Source of the DNA: Pedobacter caeni
GTDB lineage: Bacteria > Bacteroidota > Bacteroidia > Sphingobacteriales > Sphingobacteriaceae
Assembly (NCBI RefSeq): GCF_900129215.1
Contig: NZ_FQUQ01000001.1
Location: 620,001 to 684,000 of the forward strand
Direction: 5' to 3'
DNA length: 64,000 bases
Below are positions 17,158 to 26,300 of the stretch, one piece after another; within the stretch, counting starts at the first letter, position 1; each line of letters starts with the position of its first letter. A program made the translations under genes and the position numbers. The notes beneath the pieces are model-generated. The model searched no databases and was not told the origin of the DNA. It saw only the letters and a list, made by a program, of their open reading frames with translations.

Positions 17158-18711
17158 ATGAAAAAAATACTGTTTTTACTACTGTTAGCGCATCAGGGAT
17201 GGGCACAACAGGTCAAGAGCTCATCTCTGCAAACTAAACCATCAAAAGACAGCCTTTCCATTTACAACCGAATGCTTTCTCCTGCGGAAATGAAACAGGA
17301 TCTGGAGTTGTTCCTCGACATTCGCAAAAAAGCCAATTCTGGCCTGTTCCACTACCGTAACCAAAAGCAGATCGACAGCATCTACAAATGGGCATTTAAA
17401 GAACTTCGTCAGCCAATGTCCAAACTGGACTTTTATAAGATCATTCTGCAGCTGACTGATTTTGAAGGAAGCTGTCATAATTATACGGAACCGGATGCCA
17501 GCCTGGTCAGGTATTTCAATCAGCAACAAGGATTCTTCCCATTTGCGCTTAAGTATATTGAAGGGAAAATCATCTTCAATAGCAAAATACCTGAAATTCC
17601 TGTAGGGTCGAGAATCATCAGCATCAATGGTGTTGGAGATAAGAAACTCATGCAATCCTTTTACAAGTATATGACGGGTGACGGTTTTAATGAAACACAA
17701 AAAATGTCTGGTAGCGTGGACAGGAGTTATGGACTGCGTTACCTGTATGAATATGGGATCAAAGATCGGTTTACCATCCGGTTTTTAGCCCCTGGAGCTA
17801 CCAGGGAGCAGAGCCTCACCGTGCCGGCTGTTTCATTGGAGAAACGGAACGCCAACCTGATTTTGCGCCATAGTGCGGCTGTAGACAGTGTGATCGATTA
17901 CAAAGTTCAGCCTAAATATAGTTTTAAGATGCTAAACCCTACGACTGGTTTACTGAACCTTCGTATATTCAGCATGGCCGACGGGCCAGACGATCCGGCC
18001 TTTATCCCATATGTTGCCTTTCTCGACAGCACCTTCCGCATGCTCAGTAACCATAAGGTACCTCATCTCATCCTGGATATCCGTGGCAATCCTGGTGGGA
18101 GTGACCCAACTTTTGAACAACCAATGATGTACCTGACGGATTCAAGCTTTAAAGAGAACACACTGGCTTATACCATCTTTGATAACGGAATTCCATATGA
18201 AGAATATTTTTGGGGAGTGTCTACCTCAGAAAGAATGAGCCCGGAAGCTAAAGCGGAAGGGAAGAAAATGCTGAAAGATTATTTCCCGGGTTTAAGCAAT
18301 GGGAGGAACCTGCAGAATGTTAAATATAATCCGGTGTATCACCCTAAACAACCTGCTTTCCAGGGACAATTATACTTGCTAATCGATGAAAACGTTGCCT
18401 CAGCAGCATCACACCTGGCTTCGCTTGTAAAAGGCTATGCGCGCAATGTGACCATTGTTGGCGTGGAAACCGTTGGTGGTTATTATAATCACAATGGCCA
18501 TATGGCACTGATCTACGAATTGCCAAATTCAAAAATAAAATCCAAATTCTCTATTGTTTATGTAGAACAGGATGCACCTGTAAAGCCAGATCAACCCAAT
18601 GGCAGAGGCATTATTCCTCACCATACTGTATGGCCTGCTTTCGACGATTTTATGCAAAACCGGGATACACAGATGGAATATGTACTGAAGCTGATCGCTA
18701 AGAAACCATAA
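17158..18711 (+). CDS. S41-family (C-terminal processing-like) peptidase, secreted
   Basis: This 517-residue protein has a short signal peptide (about 1-16, GWAQQ). A helical N-terminal region (about 35-110) and a PDZ-like segment with VGSRIISINGVGDKKLM (about 147-163) are followed by the S41 tail-specific protease domain. LILDIRGNPGGSDP and ENVASAASHLASLVKG carry the nucleophile serine (about 415). The family cleaves unfolded or C-terminally exposed proteins in the periplasm. Lys placement cannot be verified by eye. It is one of two S41 genes in the window, the other being at 27638. No operon partner is evident. Confidence 0.85.
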   Translation: MKKILFLLLLAHQGWAQQVKSSSLQTKPSKDSLSIYNRMLSPAEMKQDLELFLDIRKKANSGLFHYRNQKQIDSIYKWAFKELRQPMSKLDFYKIILQLTDFEGSCHNYTEPDASLVRYFNQQQGFFPFALKYIEGKIIFNSKIPEIPVGSRIISINGVGDKKLMQSFYKYMTGDGFNETQKMSGSVDRSYGLRYLYEYGIKDRFTIRFLAPGATREQSLTVPAVSLEKRNANLILRHSAAVDSVIDYKVQPKYSFKMLNPTTGLLNLRIFSMADGPDDPAFIPYVAFLDSTFRMLSNHKVPHLILDIRGNPGGSDPTFEQPMMYLTDSSFKENTLAYTIFDNGIPYEEYFWGVSTSERMSPEAKAEGKKMLKDYFPGLSNGRNLQNVKYNPVYHPKQPAFQGQLYLLIDENVASAASHLASLVKGYARNVTIVGVETVGGYYNHNGHMALIYELPNSKIKSKFSIVYVEQDAPVKPDQPNGRGIIPHHTVWPAFDDFMQNRDTQMEYVLKLIAKKP

Positions 18712-18887
18712 ATATGTTGAAACCATCATGAACTTACAGATCACACAACGAAATGAATACAAGATCATGATAGCTTCATAACCTTTGAAAGACAATTATA
18801 TACTGATGAAAAACAGGGAGATACAGATTTAATAAAAAAAATGTAATTTACATTGTATTATTTAAATCCTCCAAATATTCAAGTCAC

Positions 18888-19790
18888 ATGGAACTTAACC
18901 TGCCATATATTAACCCTGTTAATTTTGCCGGGACCTTAGTGAAAAATTATGGGTTCGGTATCAGTGAAGCCTGGAATTCTCATCACCTTAAATTACCGGA
19001 TAGTCTGGGCGATGGCACTTTGCAATTGTTCATCAGGAAGGACATCCATTTTTTTAGAGGCAAGTGGAAATTTCTGAAGGATACCACTTTCTTATCGAGA
19101 GACCCGGTTGGGCAAAAAGGGCTGATTGATTTCAGGCTGAATAAAGATGGACAGATTCATTCGTCTTTTATAGAAGGGATAAAGAAATTTGAATGGGAAA
19201 TTACCGAAGCAGATGGGATCAGGTTCTTTATTCCTGAAGCTTACCTGACCATAGATAAACATAAACTTAGCGATCAGTTTGAAAAATATTGTACTAATCA
19301 GCATATCGTAAACCTGCAAAAGCAAATTTTTAACATCCCCAGCGGGCAAATATGCAATACCTTATTGCTGGAAAGCAAAATGCTGGAGTTCATTTACTTC
19401 TGGATGGATTCTTTGAAAAACAATGATATTGAACGTCATTTTGAAGGCATCGCCGATTCCAGGTTAACTGCACTTGACGAAGCAAGAGCTTTAATTGAAG
19501 CTGATACCTCCAACACCCTGCTGATCAAGAGCATTAGTCGTAAAGTAGGCCTGAATGAATTCGACTTAAAGCGTGATTTCAGAAAAGTATATGGATTACC
19601 CCTTCATCAGTATCGAATGAAGTTCCGCATGGAAATGGCTCAGGATCTGATCCGGAATACGGATTTGCCCATTTCCGAAATTTGTACTAAACTAGGTTAT
19701 ACCAACCGTTTCCATTTTTCTCAGCTTTATGAACGTTTTTTTGGCACATCTCCATCAGCTGTCAGAACATTTCTGACCAGGAAATTATAA
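18888..19790 (+). CDS. AraC-family transcriptional regulator
   Basis: This 300-residue protein has a C-terminal AraC/XylS double helix-turn-helix (about 195-298), with LLIKSISRKVGLNEFDLKRDF and the conserved end ISEICTKLGYTNRFHFSQLYERFFGTSPSAVR. The N-terminal 180 residues are a non-canonical sensor typical of Bacteroidota AraC proteins. It lies just upstream of an esterase - esterase - serine hydrolase - TonB receptor series on the same strand and is the natural candidate for its regulator (inference). Confidence 0.9.
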   Translation: MELNLPYINPVNFAGTLVKNYGFGISEAWNSHHLKLPDSLGDGTLQLFIRKDIHFFRGKWKFLKDTTFLSRDPVGQKGLIDFRLNKDGQIHSSFIEGIKKFEWEITEADGIRFFIPEAYLTIDKHKLSDQFEKYCTNQHIVNLQKQIFNIPSGQICNTLLLESKMLEFIYFWMDSLKNNDIERHFEGIADSRLTALDEARALIEADTSNTLLIKSISRKVGLNEFDLKRDFRKVYGLPLHQYRMKFRMEMAQDLIRNTDLPISEICTKLGYTNRFHFSQLYERFFGTSPSAVRTFLTRKL

Positions 19791-19883
19791 GTTATTCCCG
19801 TTTGGAGTCAAATCATTCCCGATTCGATACAAGCTGTTCATGAAATGGAGCTAAATTTATTCATCACCTGTTATCCATTCCAT

Positions 19884-20741
19884 ATGAAAAAACGAGCCTG
19901 TCACCTTTTTATCCTGCTTATTGTTCTGTCCGGTTGCTCCACTGCCAGAAAAGCGTCAAATCCTGTAACGGAACAAAAACTGAAAGATGTGGTTTATGGA
20001 GAACACCCCAGAAACATCATGGACGTTTATTTGCCTGCCGGTAGAAATGAAAAAACGCCGTTTGTAGTGCTGATTCATGGTGGTGCATGGGTAAAGGCGG
20101 GTAAAGAAGATGCGCAGCAGTATGCGGATTCTTTATTTAGTAACCGTATCGCCTTTGTCAGCATCAATTACCGTTATGCGAATAGCGAAGAGGTGCATTA
20201 TCCGGAGATGCTGGAAGATATAGACAAGGCCCTGAATTACTGTATCGCCCATGCGAGCCAATGGAATACCCGTAAAAACAATTTTACCATGACCGGTGGT
20301 AGCTCAGGCGCGCATATGGCCATGTTGTACAGCTATACCACCAATAAAAAAATAAAGGCCATAGTCGACTTCTGCGGGCCCAGTAATTTAACGGATTCCA
20401 CGATTCTGAATTATTCGGCTAAAGTGGGTTTAATTGGGGTGATACAAATGATGACAGGAAAGAGATATCTGAAAGGACAACTAATAGATCCCGCATACGC
20501 CCTTTCCAGCCCGATTACTCAGGTCAAAGATATTCCTATCCTGATGGTCCATGGAACCGCAGATCCTGTAGTTGATTTTTCTCAGTCCCGGCAATTAAGC
20601 GATCAGCTGGAAGCCAAAAATATTACTCATAAGCTTTTACCCATTCCTGGTGCAGGTCATGACCTGAATTTAAAAGACGCTGCAACAAGGGCGCTTGTTT
20701 ATGGTGAAGCCATCAAATGGATTTACAAATATGGAAAATAA
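19884..20741 (+). CDS. Alpha/beta hydrolase lipoprotein (esterase)
   Basis: The start is set at 19884 so that the type II signal is complete (hydrophobic core, LSGC; the in-frame start at 19845 would bury it). The 285-residue lipoprotein has a BD-FAE/HSL-like fold. HGGAWV forms the oxyanion hole, GGSSGAH carries the nucleophile Ser, GTADPVVD the Asp and GAGHD the His. It probably cleaves ester bonds at the outer or inner membrane surface. Four bases separate it from the next hydrolase gene, so they are coupled. Substrate unknown; acetylated sugars or siderophore esters are both possible. Confidence 0.85.
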   Translation: MKKRACHLFILLIVLSGCSTARKASNPVTEQKLKDVVYGEHPRNIMDVYLPAGRNEKTPFVVLIHGGAWVKAGKEDAQQYADSLFSNRIAFVSINYRYANSEEVHYPEMLEDIDKALNYCIAHASQWNTRKNNFTMTGGSSGAHMAMLYSYTTNKKIKAIVDFCGPSNLTDSTILNYSAKVGLIGVIQMMTGKRYLKGQLIDPAYALSSPITQVKDIPILMVHGTADPVVDFSQSRQLSDQLEAKNITHKLLPIPGAGHDLNLKDAATRALVYGEAIKWIYKYGK

Positions 20742-20745
20742 CGAT

Positions 20746-21753
20746 ATGAAAAAAACCTTTACTACCCTAATGCTTGCCGCTTTTACTTTAACCGTATTCG
20801 CACAGGAAAAGGTAAAACCTTTATTGCCAAAAGAGGTTAGCGAGCGATTGATTCCACAGTTTAAAGCTGCCGCCTTCTGGCCGGTCACCGTTTTAAATAT
20901 GGACAATATCAAGGATGTCAGAAAAAAAGAGCAGGCCAGACCGGTACCAAAGCTCAGCAATGCAGATAGTGTTGAAGTGAGCTATAAAAATATCCCGGGT
21001 TTAAATCCCGGAGATCCTGAAATTCCGGTACGGATTTATAAGTCCAGGCAGCTGGCCAAAGCCCCGATACTCCTCCTGTTTCATGGTGGCGGGTTTATCT
21101 ATGGTGATTTAAACAGCGATCATCAAATGGCGGCAAACACCGCGATCAGAGCAGGGGTAGTGGTGATCACGGTTCAATACCGTCTGGCACCTGAAAACAT
21201 TTATCCTGCAGGTGCAAATGACGGTTATGCCGCTTTACTCTGGGGAGTAAAACATGCTGCTGAAATAGGTGGTGATCCGGAACGTATTGCCGTTGGTGGC
21301 GGTAGTGCAGGTGCGGGGATTGCGGGTACTGTCGTTTTAACCGCGCGGGAAAAGAAGGGGCCAAAGATAGGCCTGCAGGTCTTGTTGTTTCCGCCGGGAG
21401 ATCTGGATACCACCCGGGTTTCGGTGATCGAATTCTATAATATTCCAGGCGTAAAAGGTGCGGACATTACCCCGTTGATGAACATGTACCTTGGTGCGGA
21501 TAATGTTAAAAAAGGACTTATTCCGGAGTTTGCTTTACCAGGTCTGGCAAAGAACCTGAAAGGATTACCCCCAACTTATATTGTAACCTGCGGGGCAGAT
21601 CCCTTACGTGATGGTGGCTTAGCCTATGGCCAGCGATTAATAGATGCAGGTATATCGGTAGAATTACACAACTATCCCGGTTACCCGCATGGGGCCTTAC
21701 CAGGTAGATTTTACAATGAATTTTATGGTGTACTCAACCAATACCTTAAATAA
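20746..21753 (+). CDS. Alpha/beta hydrolase, HSL-type, secreted
   Basis: The start at 20746 gives a proper signal peptide (MKKTFTTLMLAAFTLTVFAQ). An in-frame start 51 bases earlier lies inside the previous gene. The 335-residue enzyme belongs to the hormone-sensitive-lipase group. HGGGFIYGD (oxyanion), GGSAGAG (nucleophile Ser), CGADPLRDGG (Asp) and YPGYPHG (His) are all intact. It is probably a carboxylesterase or lipase-like enzyme in the periplasm. It follows the lipoprotein hydrolase by 4 bases and precedes the serine hydrolase by 8, in one operon. Confidence 0.88.
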   Translation: MKKTFTTLMLAAFTLTVFAQEKVKPLLPKEVSERLIPQFKAAAFWPVTVLNMDNIKDVRKKEQARPVPKLSNADSVEVSYKNIPGLNPGDPEIPVRIYKSRQLAKAPILLLFHGGGFIYGDLNSDHQMAANTAIRAGVVVITVQYRLAPENIYPAGANDGYAALLWGVKHAAEIGGDPERIAVGGGSAGAGIAGTVVLTAREKKGPKIGLQVLLFPPGDLDTTRVSVIEFYNIPGVKGADITPLMNMYLGADNVKKGLIPEFALPGLAKNLKGLPPTYIVTCGADPLRDGGLAYGQRLIDAGISVELHNYPGYPHGALPGRFYNEFYGVLNQYLK

Positions 21754-21761
21754 GCGCAGCG

Positions 21762-23042
21762 ATGAAAACTTCTTTTTTAAAGTTAACCGTTTTGTTGCTG
21801 GTCATTCAGTTGACAGCATTTGGGCAGGATAAAATACTTCAGGCCGGTACTGTTGCTGCAAGTGGGTTTTCAGCGGAAAGATTGGGCCGTATAGATCAGA
21901 CCTTAAAACAATACCTGGATAGTGGATGGATAGTAGGAGCAGTAGGTTTTATCTCCCGTGATGGCAAAATTATCTACAACAAAGCGTTTGGGAAAGATGA
22001 TGTTAGAAACAACACTGCTTTAAAAACAGATGCTATTTTTCGGATTGCTTCACAAACAAAAGCCATTACCAGTGTAGCAGTGATGATCTTATTTGAGGAA
22101 GGGAAATTCTTGCTGGATGATCCCATCTCTAAATACATTCCTTCATTTGCCAAGCCGAAAGTTCTGGATAAATTCAACGAAAAGGATTCCAGCTACACCA
22201 CTGTTCCGGCCAAAAGAGAGGTTACCATTCGCGATCTGCTGACCCATACTTCGGGTATTGATTACGCTCAGATCGGTTCGCCGCAAATGAAAGCCATTTA
22301 TGCTAAAGCAGGTATAGAGGCTGGATTTGTAACCAAAAAACAAGTATTGGCCGATGCAATTAATAAACTGGGGGCGCTTCCGCTAGTTCATCATCCCGGA
22401 GAGAAATTTACCTATAGTTTAAGCATCGACGTATTGGGCAGGCTGGTGGAAATTGCTTCCGCAATGAGTTTAGATGAGTTTTTTCACCAGCGCATCTTCA
22501 CGCCACTGGGGATGAATGATACTTATTTCGATTTACCGGCAAACAAACAAAACCGCCTGGTGAAGGTATACACAGAAAATAAAGAGACACACAAGATAGA
22601 GCCATGGGCATCAGATACCTTTCCCGGAACGACAATCGATTATCCAATTAACCACAATGGGTATTTTGCCGGAGGGGCTGCATTAGTATCAACCATACAG
22701 GATTACGCTGTGTTTTTGCAAATGCTGATCAATATGGGGATTTATAATGGTCACCGGATTTTATCCAGACATACCGTCGAAATCATGACTAAAAACCAGA
22801 TTGGAGAACTCTCCTTAGGTGATGATAAGTTTGGTCTGGGCTTTTCCATCACCACGAATAAAGGCAATGCCAAACTCGGGCAGTCGGAGGGCAGCATTGC
22901 ATGGGGTGGTTTCTTCGGCACCATTTACTGGGCAGATCCGAAAGAGAAAATAGTAGCGCTTCTGTTCATGCAGCAATTCCCCTTCTCTCACAACGAATTA
23001 GCAGATAAGTTTAGAGTCCTGGTGTACCAGGCACTGGAATAA
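21762..23042 (+). CDS. Class C beta-lactamase-related serine hydrolase, secreted
   Basis: This 426-residue protein has a signal peptide (about 1-21, LTAFGQ). The serine hydrolase fold has ASQTKAIT for the SxxK nucleophile motif and FTYSLSIDVLGRL in the place of YxN. A late AWGGFFGTIYWADP lies where the KTG-like strand is expected. The pattern fits EstB-type esterases and D-aminopeptidase relatives more than true beta-lactamases. It starts 8 bases after the HSL-type gene, as third member of the operon. A common substrate with an ester bond is plausible (inference). Confidence 0.85.
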   Translation: MKTSFLKLTVLLLVIQLTAFGQDKILQAGTVAASGFSAERLGRIDQTLKQYLDSGWIVGAVGFISRDGKIIYNKAFGKDDVRNNTALKTDAIFRIASQTKAITSVAVMILFEEGKFLLDDPISKYIPSFAKPKVLDKFNEKDSSYTTVPAKREVTIRDLLTHTSGIDYAQIGSPQMKAIYAKAGIEAGFVTKKQVLADAINKLGALPLVHHPGEKFTYSLSIDVLGRLVEIASAMSLDEFFHQRIFTPLGMNDTYFDLPANKQNRLVKVYTENKETHKIEPWASDTFPGTTIDYPINHNGYFAGGAALVSTIQDYAVFLQMLINMGIYNGHRILSRHTVEIMTKNQIGELSLGDDKFGLGFSITTNKGNAKLGQSEGSIAWGGFFGTIYWADPKEKIVALLFMQQFPFSHNELADKFRVLVYQALE

Positions 23043-23075
23043 GCGAATAAAATAACATCCCTGTTTTTTTTATGA

Positions 23076-23104
23076 TTAGTCTATATGCAGGATCGTCATG
23101 ATCC
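23076..23104 (+). promoter_or_regulatory. Motif shared with the GH95-like gene promoter
   Basis: ATTAGTCTAT (23076-23085), AGGATC and TGATC repeat the sequence seen at 5915-5942 with the same order and nearly the same spacing (29 versus 28 bases). It lies about 70 bases before the TonB receptor gene. The right half, GGATCnnnnTGATCC, is close to palindromic. Confidence 0.5.
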
Positions 23105-23174
23105 CGCAGCAGGCATCGCTATGCATTTTTTTTAACGGGCAATACCACATATCAACTAACCAAATTATCAGATT

Positions 23175-26072
23175 ATGAAACGATTTATACAAAAAAACAT
23201 CGCTGGTGAAACCATTCTTATGTTTTTACTTCTGCTATTCAGTATCACATCGGGCTACGCCCAGCATACTGCCATTACGGGGAAGGTCACTGACAAAGAT
23301 GGAATCGCTATTCCCGGTGCAAGCCTCAAAATTAAAGGCAGCAGCAGAGCTGCCATAAGCGATCAGAATGGAAATTTCAACATACCTGCTGTGCCTGCAG
23401 ATGATGTCGTGCTGATCGCCTCATTTTTAGGCTATCTCAGCAAAGAAACAATGATTCCCCAGGGCCAGCGGGATGTTCCATTAAACATCATCTTAACAGA
23501 AAGGGCAAATGAAATGGACGAAGTCCTGGTGACCGGTGTCTTTGATAAACGTAAGCGGATGGATGCTTCTGTTGCCATTACCACATTAACGGCAAGCCAG
23601 ATGCAGCGGATCGTACCCGCTAGTGCGGCAGATCTGTTGCGTAATGTACCGGGTGTATTTGTCAATTCCTCAGTTGGTGAAATCAGAAATACGGTGACTT
23701 CAAGAGGAACAACAGTAGGCACACAAGATGTCGGTTACGAATATGTTTCTATGCAGGAAGAAGGTTTGCCGATTACCAATGCCACTTACTATGGTTACAC
23801 TCCTGATTATTTCCTTCGCCCCGATGCAACCTTAGACAGACTGGATGCGGTACGTGGAGGCAGTGCTTCTATCACTGCTGCGAACGCTCCCGGTGGAATC
23901 TTTAACTATGTTTCCAAAACCGGAGGGGATACCTTTGCCGGAGAGCTCAGGGCTAAATACGGATTGTTGGGAAATGGGGATAACAGTTTGGGTAGGATGG
24001 ATGCAAATTTCGGAGGTCCGCTAGCCAAAAACTGGACCTACAATGTGGGTGGTTTTTATCGCTATGATGGGGGCGCCAGATCACCGGGATATGCCATGAA
24101 TGTTGGTGGCCAGATCAAAGCCAACGTGGTCAGGAAATATGATAAAGGTTCCTTAAAGTTCTTTTTGAAATATCTGAATGATAAAAACGCAAATCCTCAG
24201 CCCATTCCAACTACAGGTTACACCAATCCAAAACCCGCTGAAGGCTTTAATGGGAATTCTACCGTTTTACCGCCTTCCTATCATTTCAGTTCTACAGATT
24301 TTTTAAATAAAGCAGGAGGAACCATTGAGTACAACCCTAAGAATCTGACAAAGAACATTTACAAGTCGCTAGGCCTTTCCTGGGATCACCAGCTTGGAGA
24401 TGGCTGGACTTTGAATAATAATGCCCGTTATTCGGACAACAGCACACTTGCCAACTTTACCAGTGCCAATATTACCAGCAGTGGCGCAGATGCAACTTTA
24501 CCTGCCTTAATGTTAGGGACAATCGGTGTGGGAAATTATTCCTTCAAAAACGTCAGGACAGGGCAGGAGTTGCTAAATGTGACTTCAAATGGCGCGTCTT
24601 ATGTGGTCAATGCCAATACTTTGCCCGGTCAGAATATTCTGGCCAATGGCATTCTTGCTTCTCCACTTGGATACTATAAAAATGAAACCAATGAGTTTTT
24701 GGATCAGTTCTCCTTCAATAAAAAGATCAGCAATATGACCTTTACCCTGGGTGGATATTTTGGCTATTCCAATGTCCACCGCTATTCCGGCACCAATGGC
24801 ATTACTTTAAGTACGATAGAAGATCGCCCGCAGTTGATCTCAATGAGCCTTACCGGTGCACCTGTTTATGGGTTTACGCCCACAAACACCCCTATACTGG
24901 GCCCAACCGGCCTTTATCAATTTACCAATCCAGAGGGAACCGGACAGCTGACAGGTGATTTAGGAAATATGATCTCCTACAATGCCCGTCAAACCCAGGC
25001 TGCTTTGTTTTTTGGCCATACCTGGGAAATCAACCCGGAGCTTACATTCGATTGGGGATTACGATATGAAAGGGTCAACGTTAAAGGACATAATATCCGT
25101 GGATACTCCAAAACAGGGATACAGGGAGGAATAGATGGAAGTGTCTTTACCTTGTATGACAACAATGTTATTGACCATTCTACCACAGTCAATTTTAACA
25201 AAACATTAAATTCATTGTCGTTCTCGGGTGCTTTAAATTATAAGTTCAATGACAATCTGGCGCTATATGGGCGTTATTCACAAGGTAAAAAAGCACCGGA
25301 TCTGGATGTGTATTTTGCTTCTAACAGGGTAGAAACCATTGATCTGCTGAATCCGCAATTACGTACCACACAACAGGTTGAATTTGGTTTAAAAGCACGG
25401 TCCGGAGATTTAAATCTCTTTCTGACCCCATTCTACAGTATCCTTAGCGGTGTGCCTAACGGTGCAATATTCGGTTCGGTTGCTACAGGTTTCTACAATC
25501 CCCCAATGACCTATGGCAAATACAGAACCATTGGTATAGAGATGGAAGCAAATTACAGACTTAATGAGCATTTCAGTTTCCGGGGCGTAGCTACGATTCA
25601 ACGGTCAAAAATCCTGAGTCTGGATAATTGGGTAGCCAATGGCAATGGCCCGGCCGATGATACGATTATATCCTATACCGGAAATGAAACGGAAAATGCA
25701 CCGAGGCTGATGCTGAATCTAACGCCAACTTATACCCTGGGCAAATTCTATACGTTTTTAACCTGGTCTTATCTGGGAAGTCGTCAGGCCAATTCTGCCA
25801 ACGTGTTTAAATTACCTGGCTTTTCACAGGTTGATTTAGGCGCAGGCTATGACGTATCGAAAAAGATGCAACTGAGTTTTAATGTCAATAATTTATTTAA
25901 TAAATATGGGGTAATGAGCTGGGTAAGACCAGGTGGCATCTTCGATGTGATTTCCGGAAATGCAAGTTTTACAAGCGCCATGTATGATAAAGCAGTGGCT
26001 GTTAATCAGCCTTATTCAACAATTGCCATTCTGCCAAGAGCATATTATTTAACAGCAACTTATAAATTCTGA
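23175..26072 (+). CDS. TonB-dependent outer-membrane receptor
   Basis: This 965-residue protein has a signal peptide (about 1-29, GYAQ). A CarboxypepD_reg-like domain (about 32-110) is followed by a TonB-box-like DEVLVTGVF (about 115), a plug domain (about 125-240, LLRNVPGVFVNSS and LDAVRGGSASI) and a long 22-strand barrel ending in an aromatic residue (TYKF). Length and plug resemble siderophore-type receptors rather than SusC, and no SusD follows. It is the last gene of the esterase series and ends at a clear terminator. The imported molecule is unknown. The three upstream hydrolases could trim it or its products. Confidence 0.92.
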   Translation: MKRFIQKNIAGETILMFLLLLFSITSGYAQHTAITGKVTDKDGIAIPGASLKIKGSSRAAISDQNGNFNIPAVPADDVVLIASFLGYLSKETMIPQGQRDVPLNIILTERANEMDEVLVTGVFDKRKRMDASVAITTLTASQMQRIVPASAADLLRNVPGVFVNSSVGEIRNTVTSRGTTVGTQDVGYEYVSMQEEGLPITNATYYGYTPDYFLRPDATLDRLDAVRGGSASITAANAPGGIFNYVSKTGGDTFAGELRAKYGLLGNGDNSLGRMDANFGGPLAKNWTYNVGGFYRYDGGARSPGYAMNVGGQIKANVVRKYDKGSLKFFLKYLNDKNANPQPIPTTGYTNPKPAEGFNGNSTVLPPSYHFSSTDFLNKAGGTIEYNPKNLTKNIYKSLGLSWDHQLGDGWTLNNNARYSDNSTLANFTSANITSSGADATLPALMLGTIGVGNYSFKNVRTGQELLNVTSNGASYVVNANTLPGQNILANGILASPLGYYKNETNEFLDQFSFNKKISNMTFTLGGYFGYSNVHRYSGTNGITLSTIEDRPQLISMSLTGAPVYGFTPTNTPILGPTGLYQFTNPEGTGQLTGDLGNMISYNARQTQAALFFGHTWEINPELTFDWGLRYERVNVKGHNIRGYSKTGIQGGIDGSVFTLYDNNVIDHSTTVNFNKTLNSLSFSGALNYKFNDNLALYGRYSQGKKAPDLDVYFASNRVETIDLLNPQLRTTQQVEFGLKARSGDLNLFLTPFYSILSGVPNGAIFGSVATGFYNPPMTYGKYRTIGIEMEANYRLNEHFSFRGVATIQRSKILSLDNWVANGNGPADDTIISYTGNETENAPRLMLNLTPTYTLGKFYTFLTWSYLGSRQANSANVFKLPGFSQVDLGAGYDVSKKMQLSFNVNNLFNKYGVMSWVRPGGIFDVISGNASFTSAMYDKAVAVNQPYSTIAILPRAYYLTATYKF

Positions 26073-26086
26073 CAGATTTTCTAAAC

Positions 26087-26122
26087 ATAGCGCTGGTTTT
26101 CTTTATTGAATTCCAGCGCTAT
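26087..26122 (+). terminator. Terminator-like hairpin after TonB receptor gene
   Basis: ATAGCGCTGG (26087-26096) and CCAGCGCTAT (26113-26122) form a perfect 10-bp stem with a 16-base AT-rich loop, 14 bases after the stop codon. The T tract is short. Confidence 0.75.
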
Positions 26123-26300
26123 TCAGGGTATCTTTTACTGCGTTACCAATTAAAGCGATAAGGAAAAATGTAGGGGCTTTCTCAGTTGAACGGAATGAAT
26201 ATCCGTATATCATAATTGTATACCTACTTTCAGTACAACGAAAACAGCAAATACTCTTTTGAGACAGGCCATGTTTCGAAGTCGAAACTAAAATACAATT

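Noticed and set aside
21762..23042. True class C beta-lactamase
   Set aside because: The YxN position is YSL and the KTG-like strand is not the AmpC pattern. EstB-type esterase or peptidase relatives fit better.
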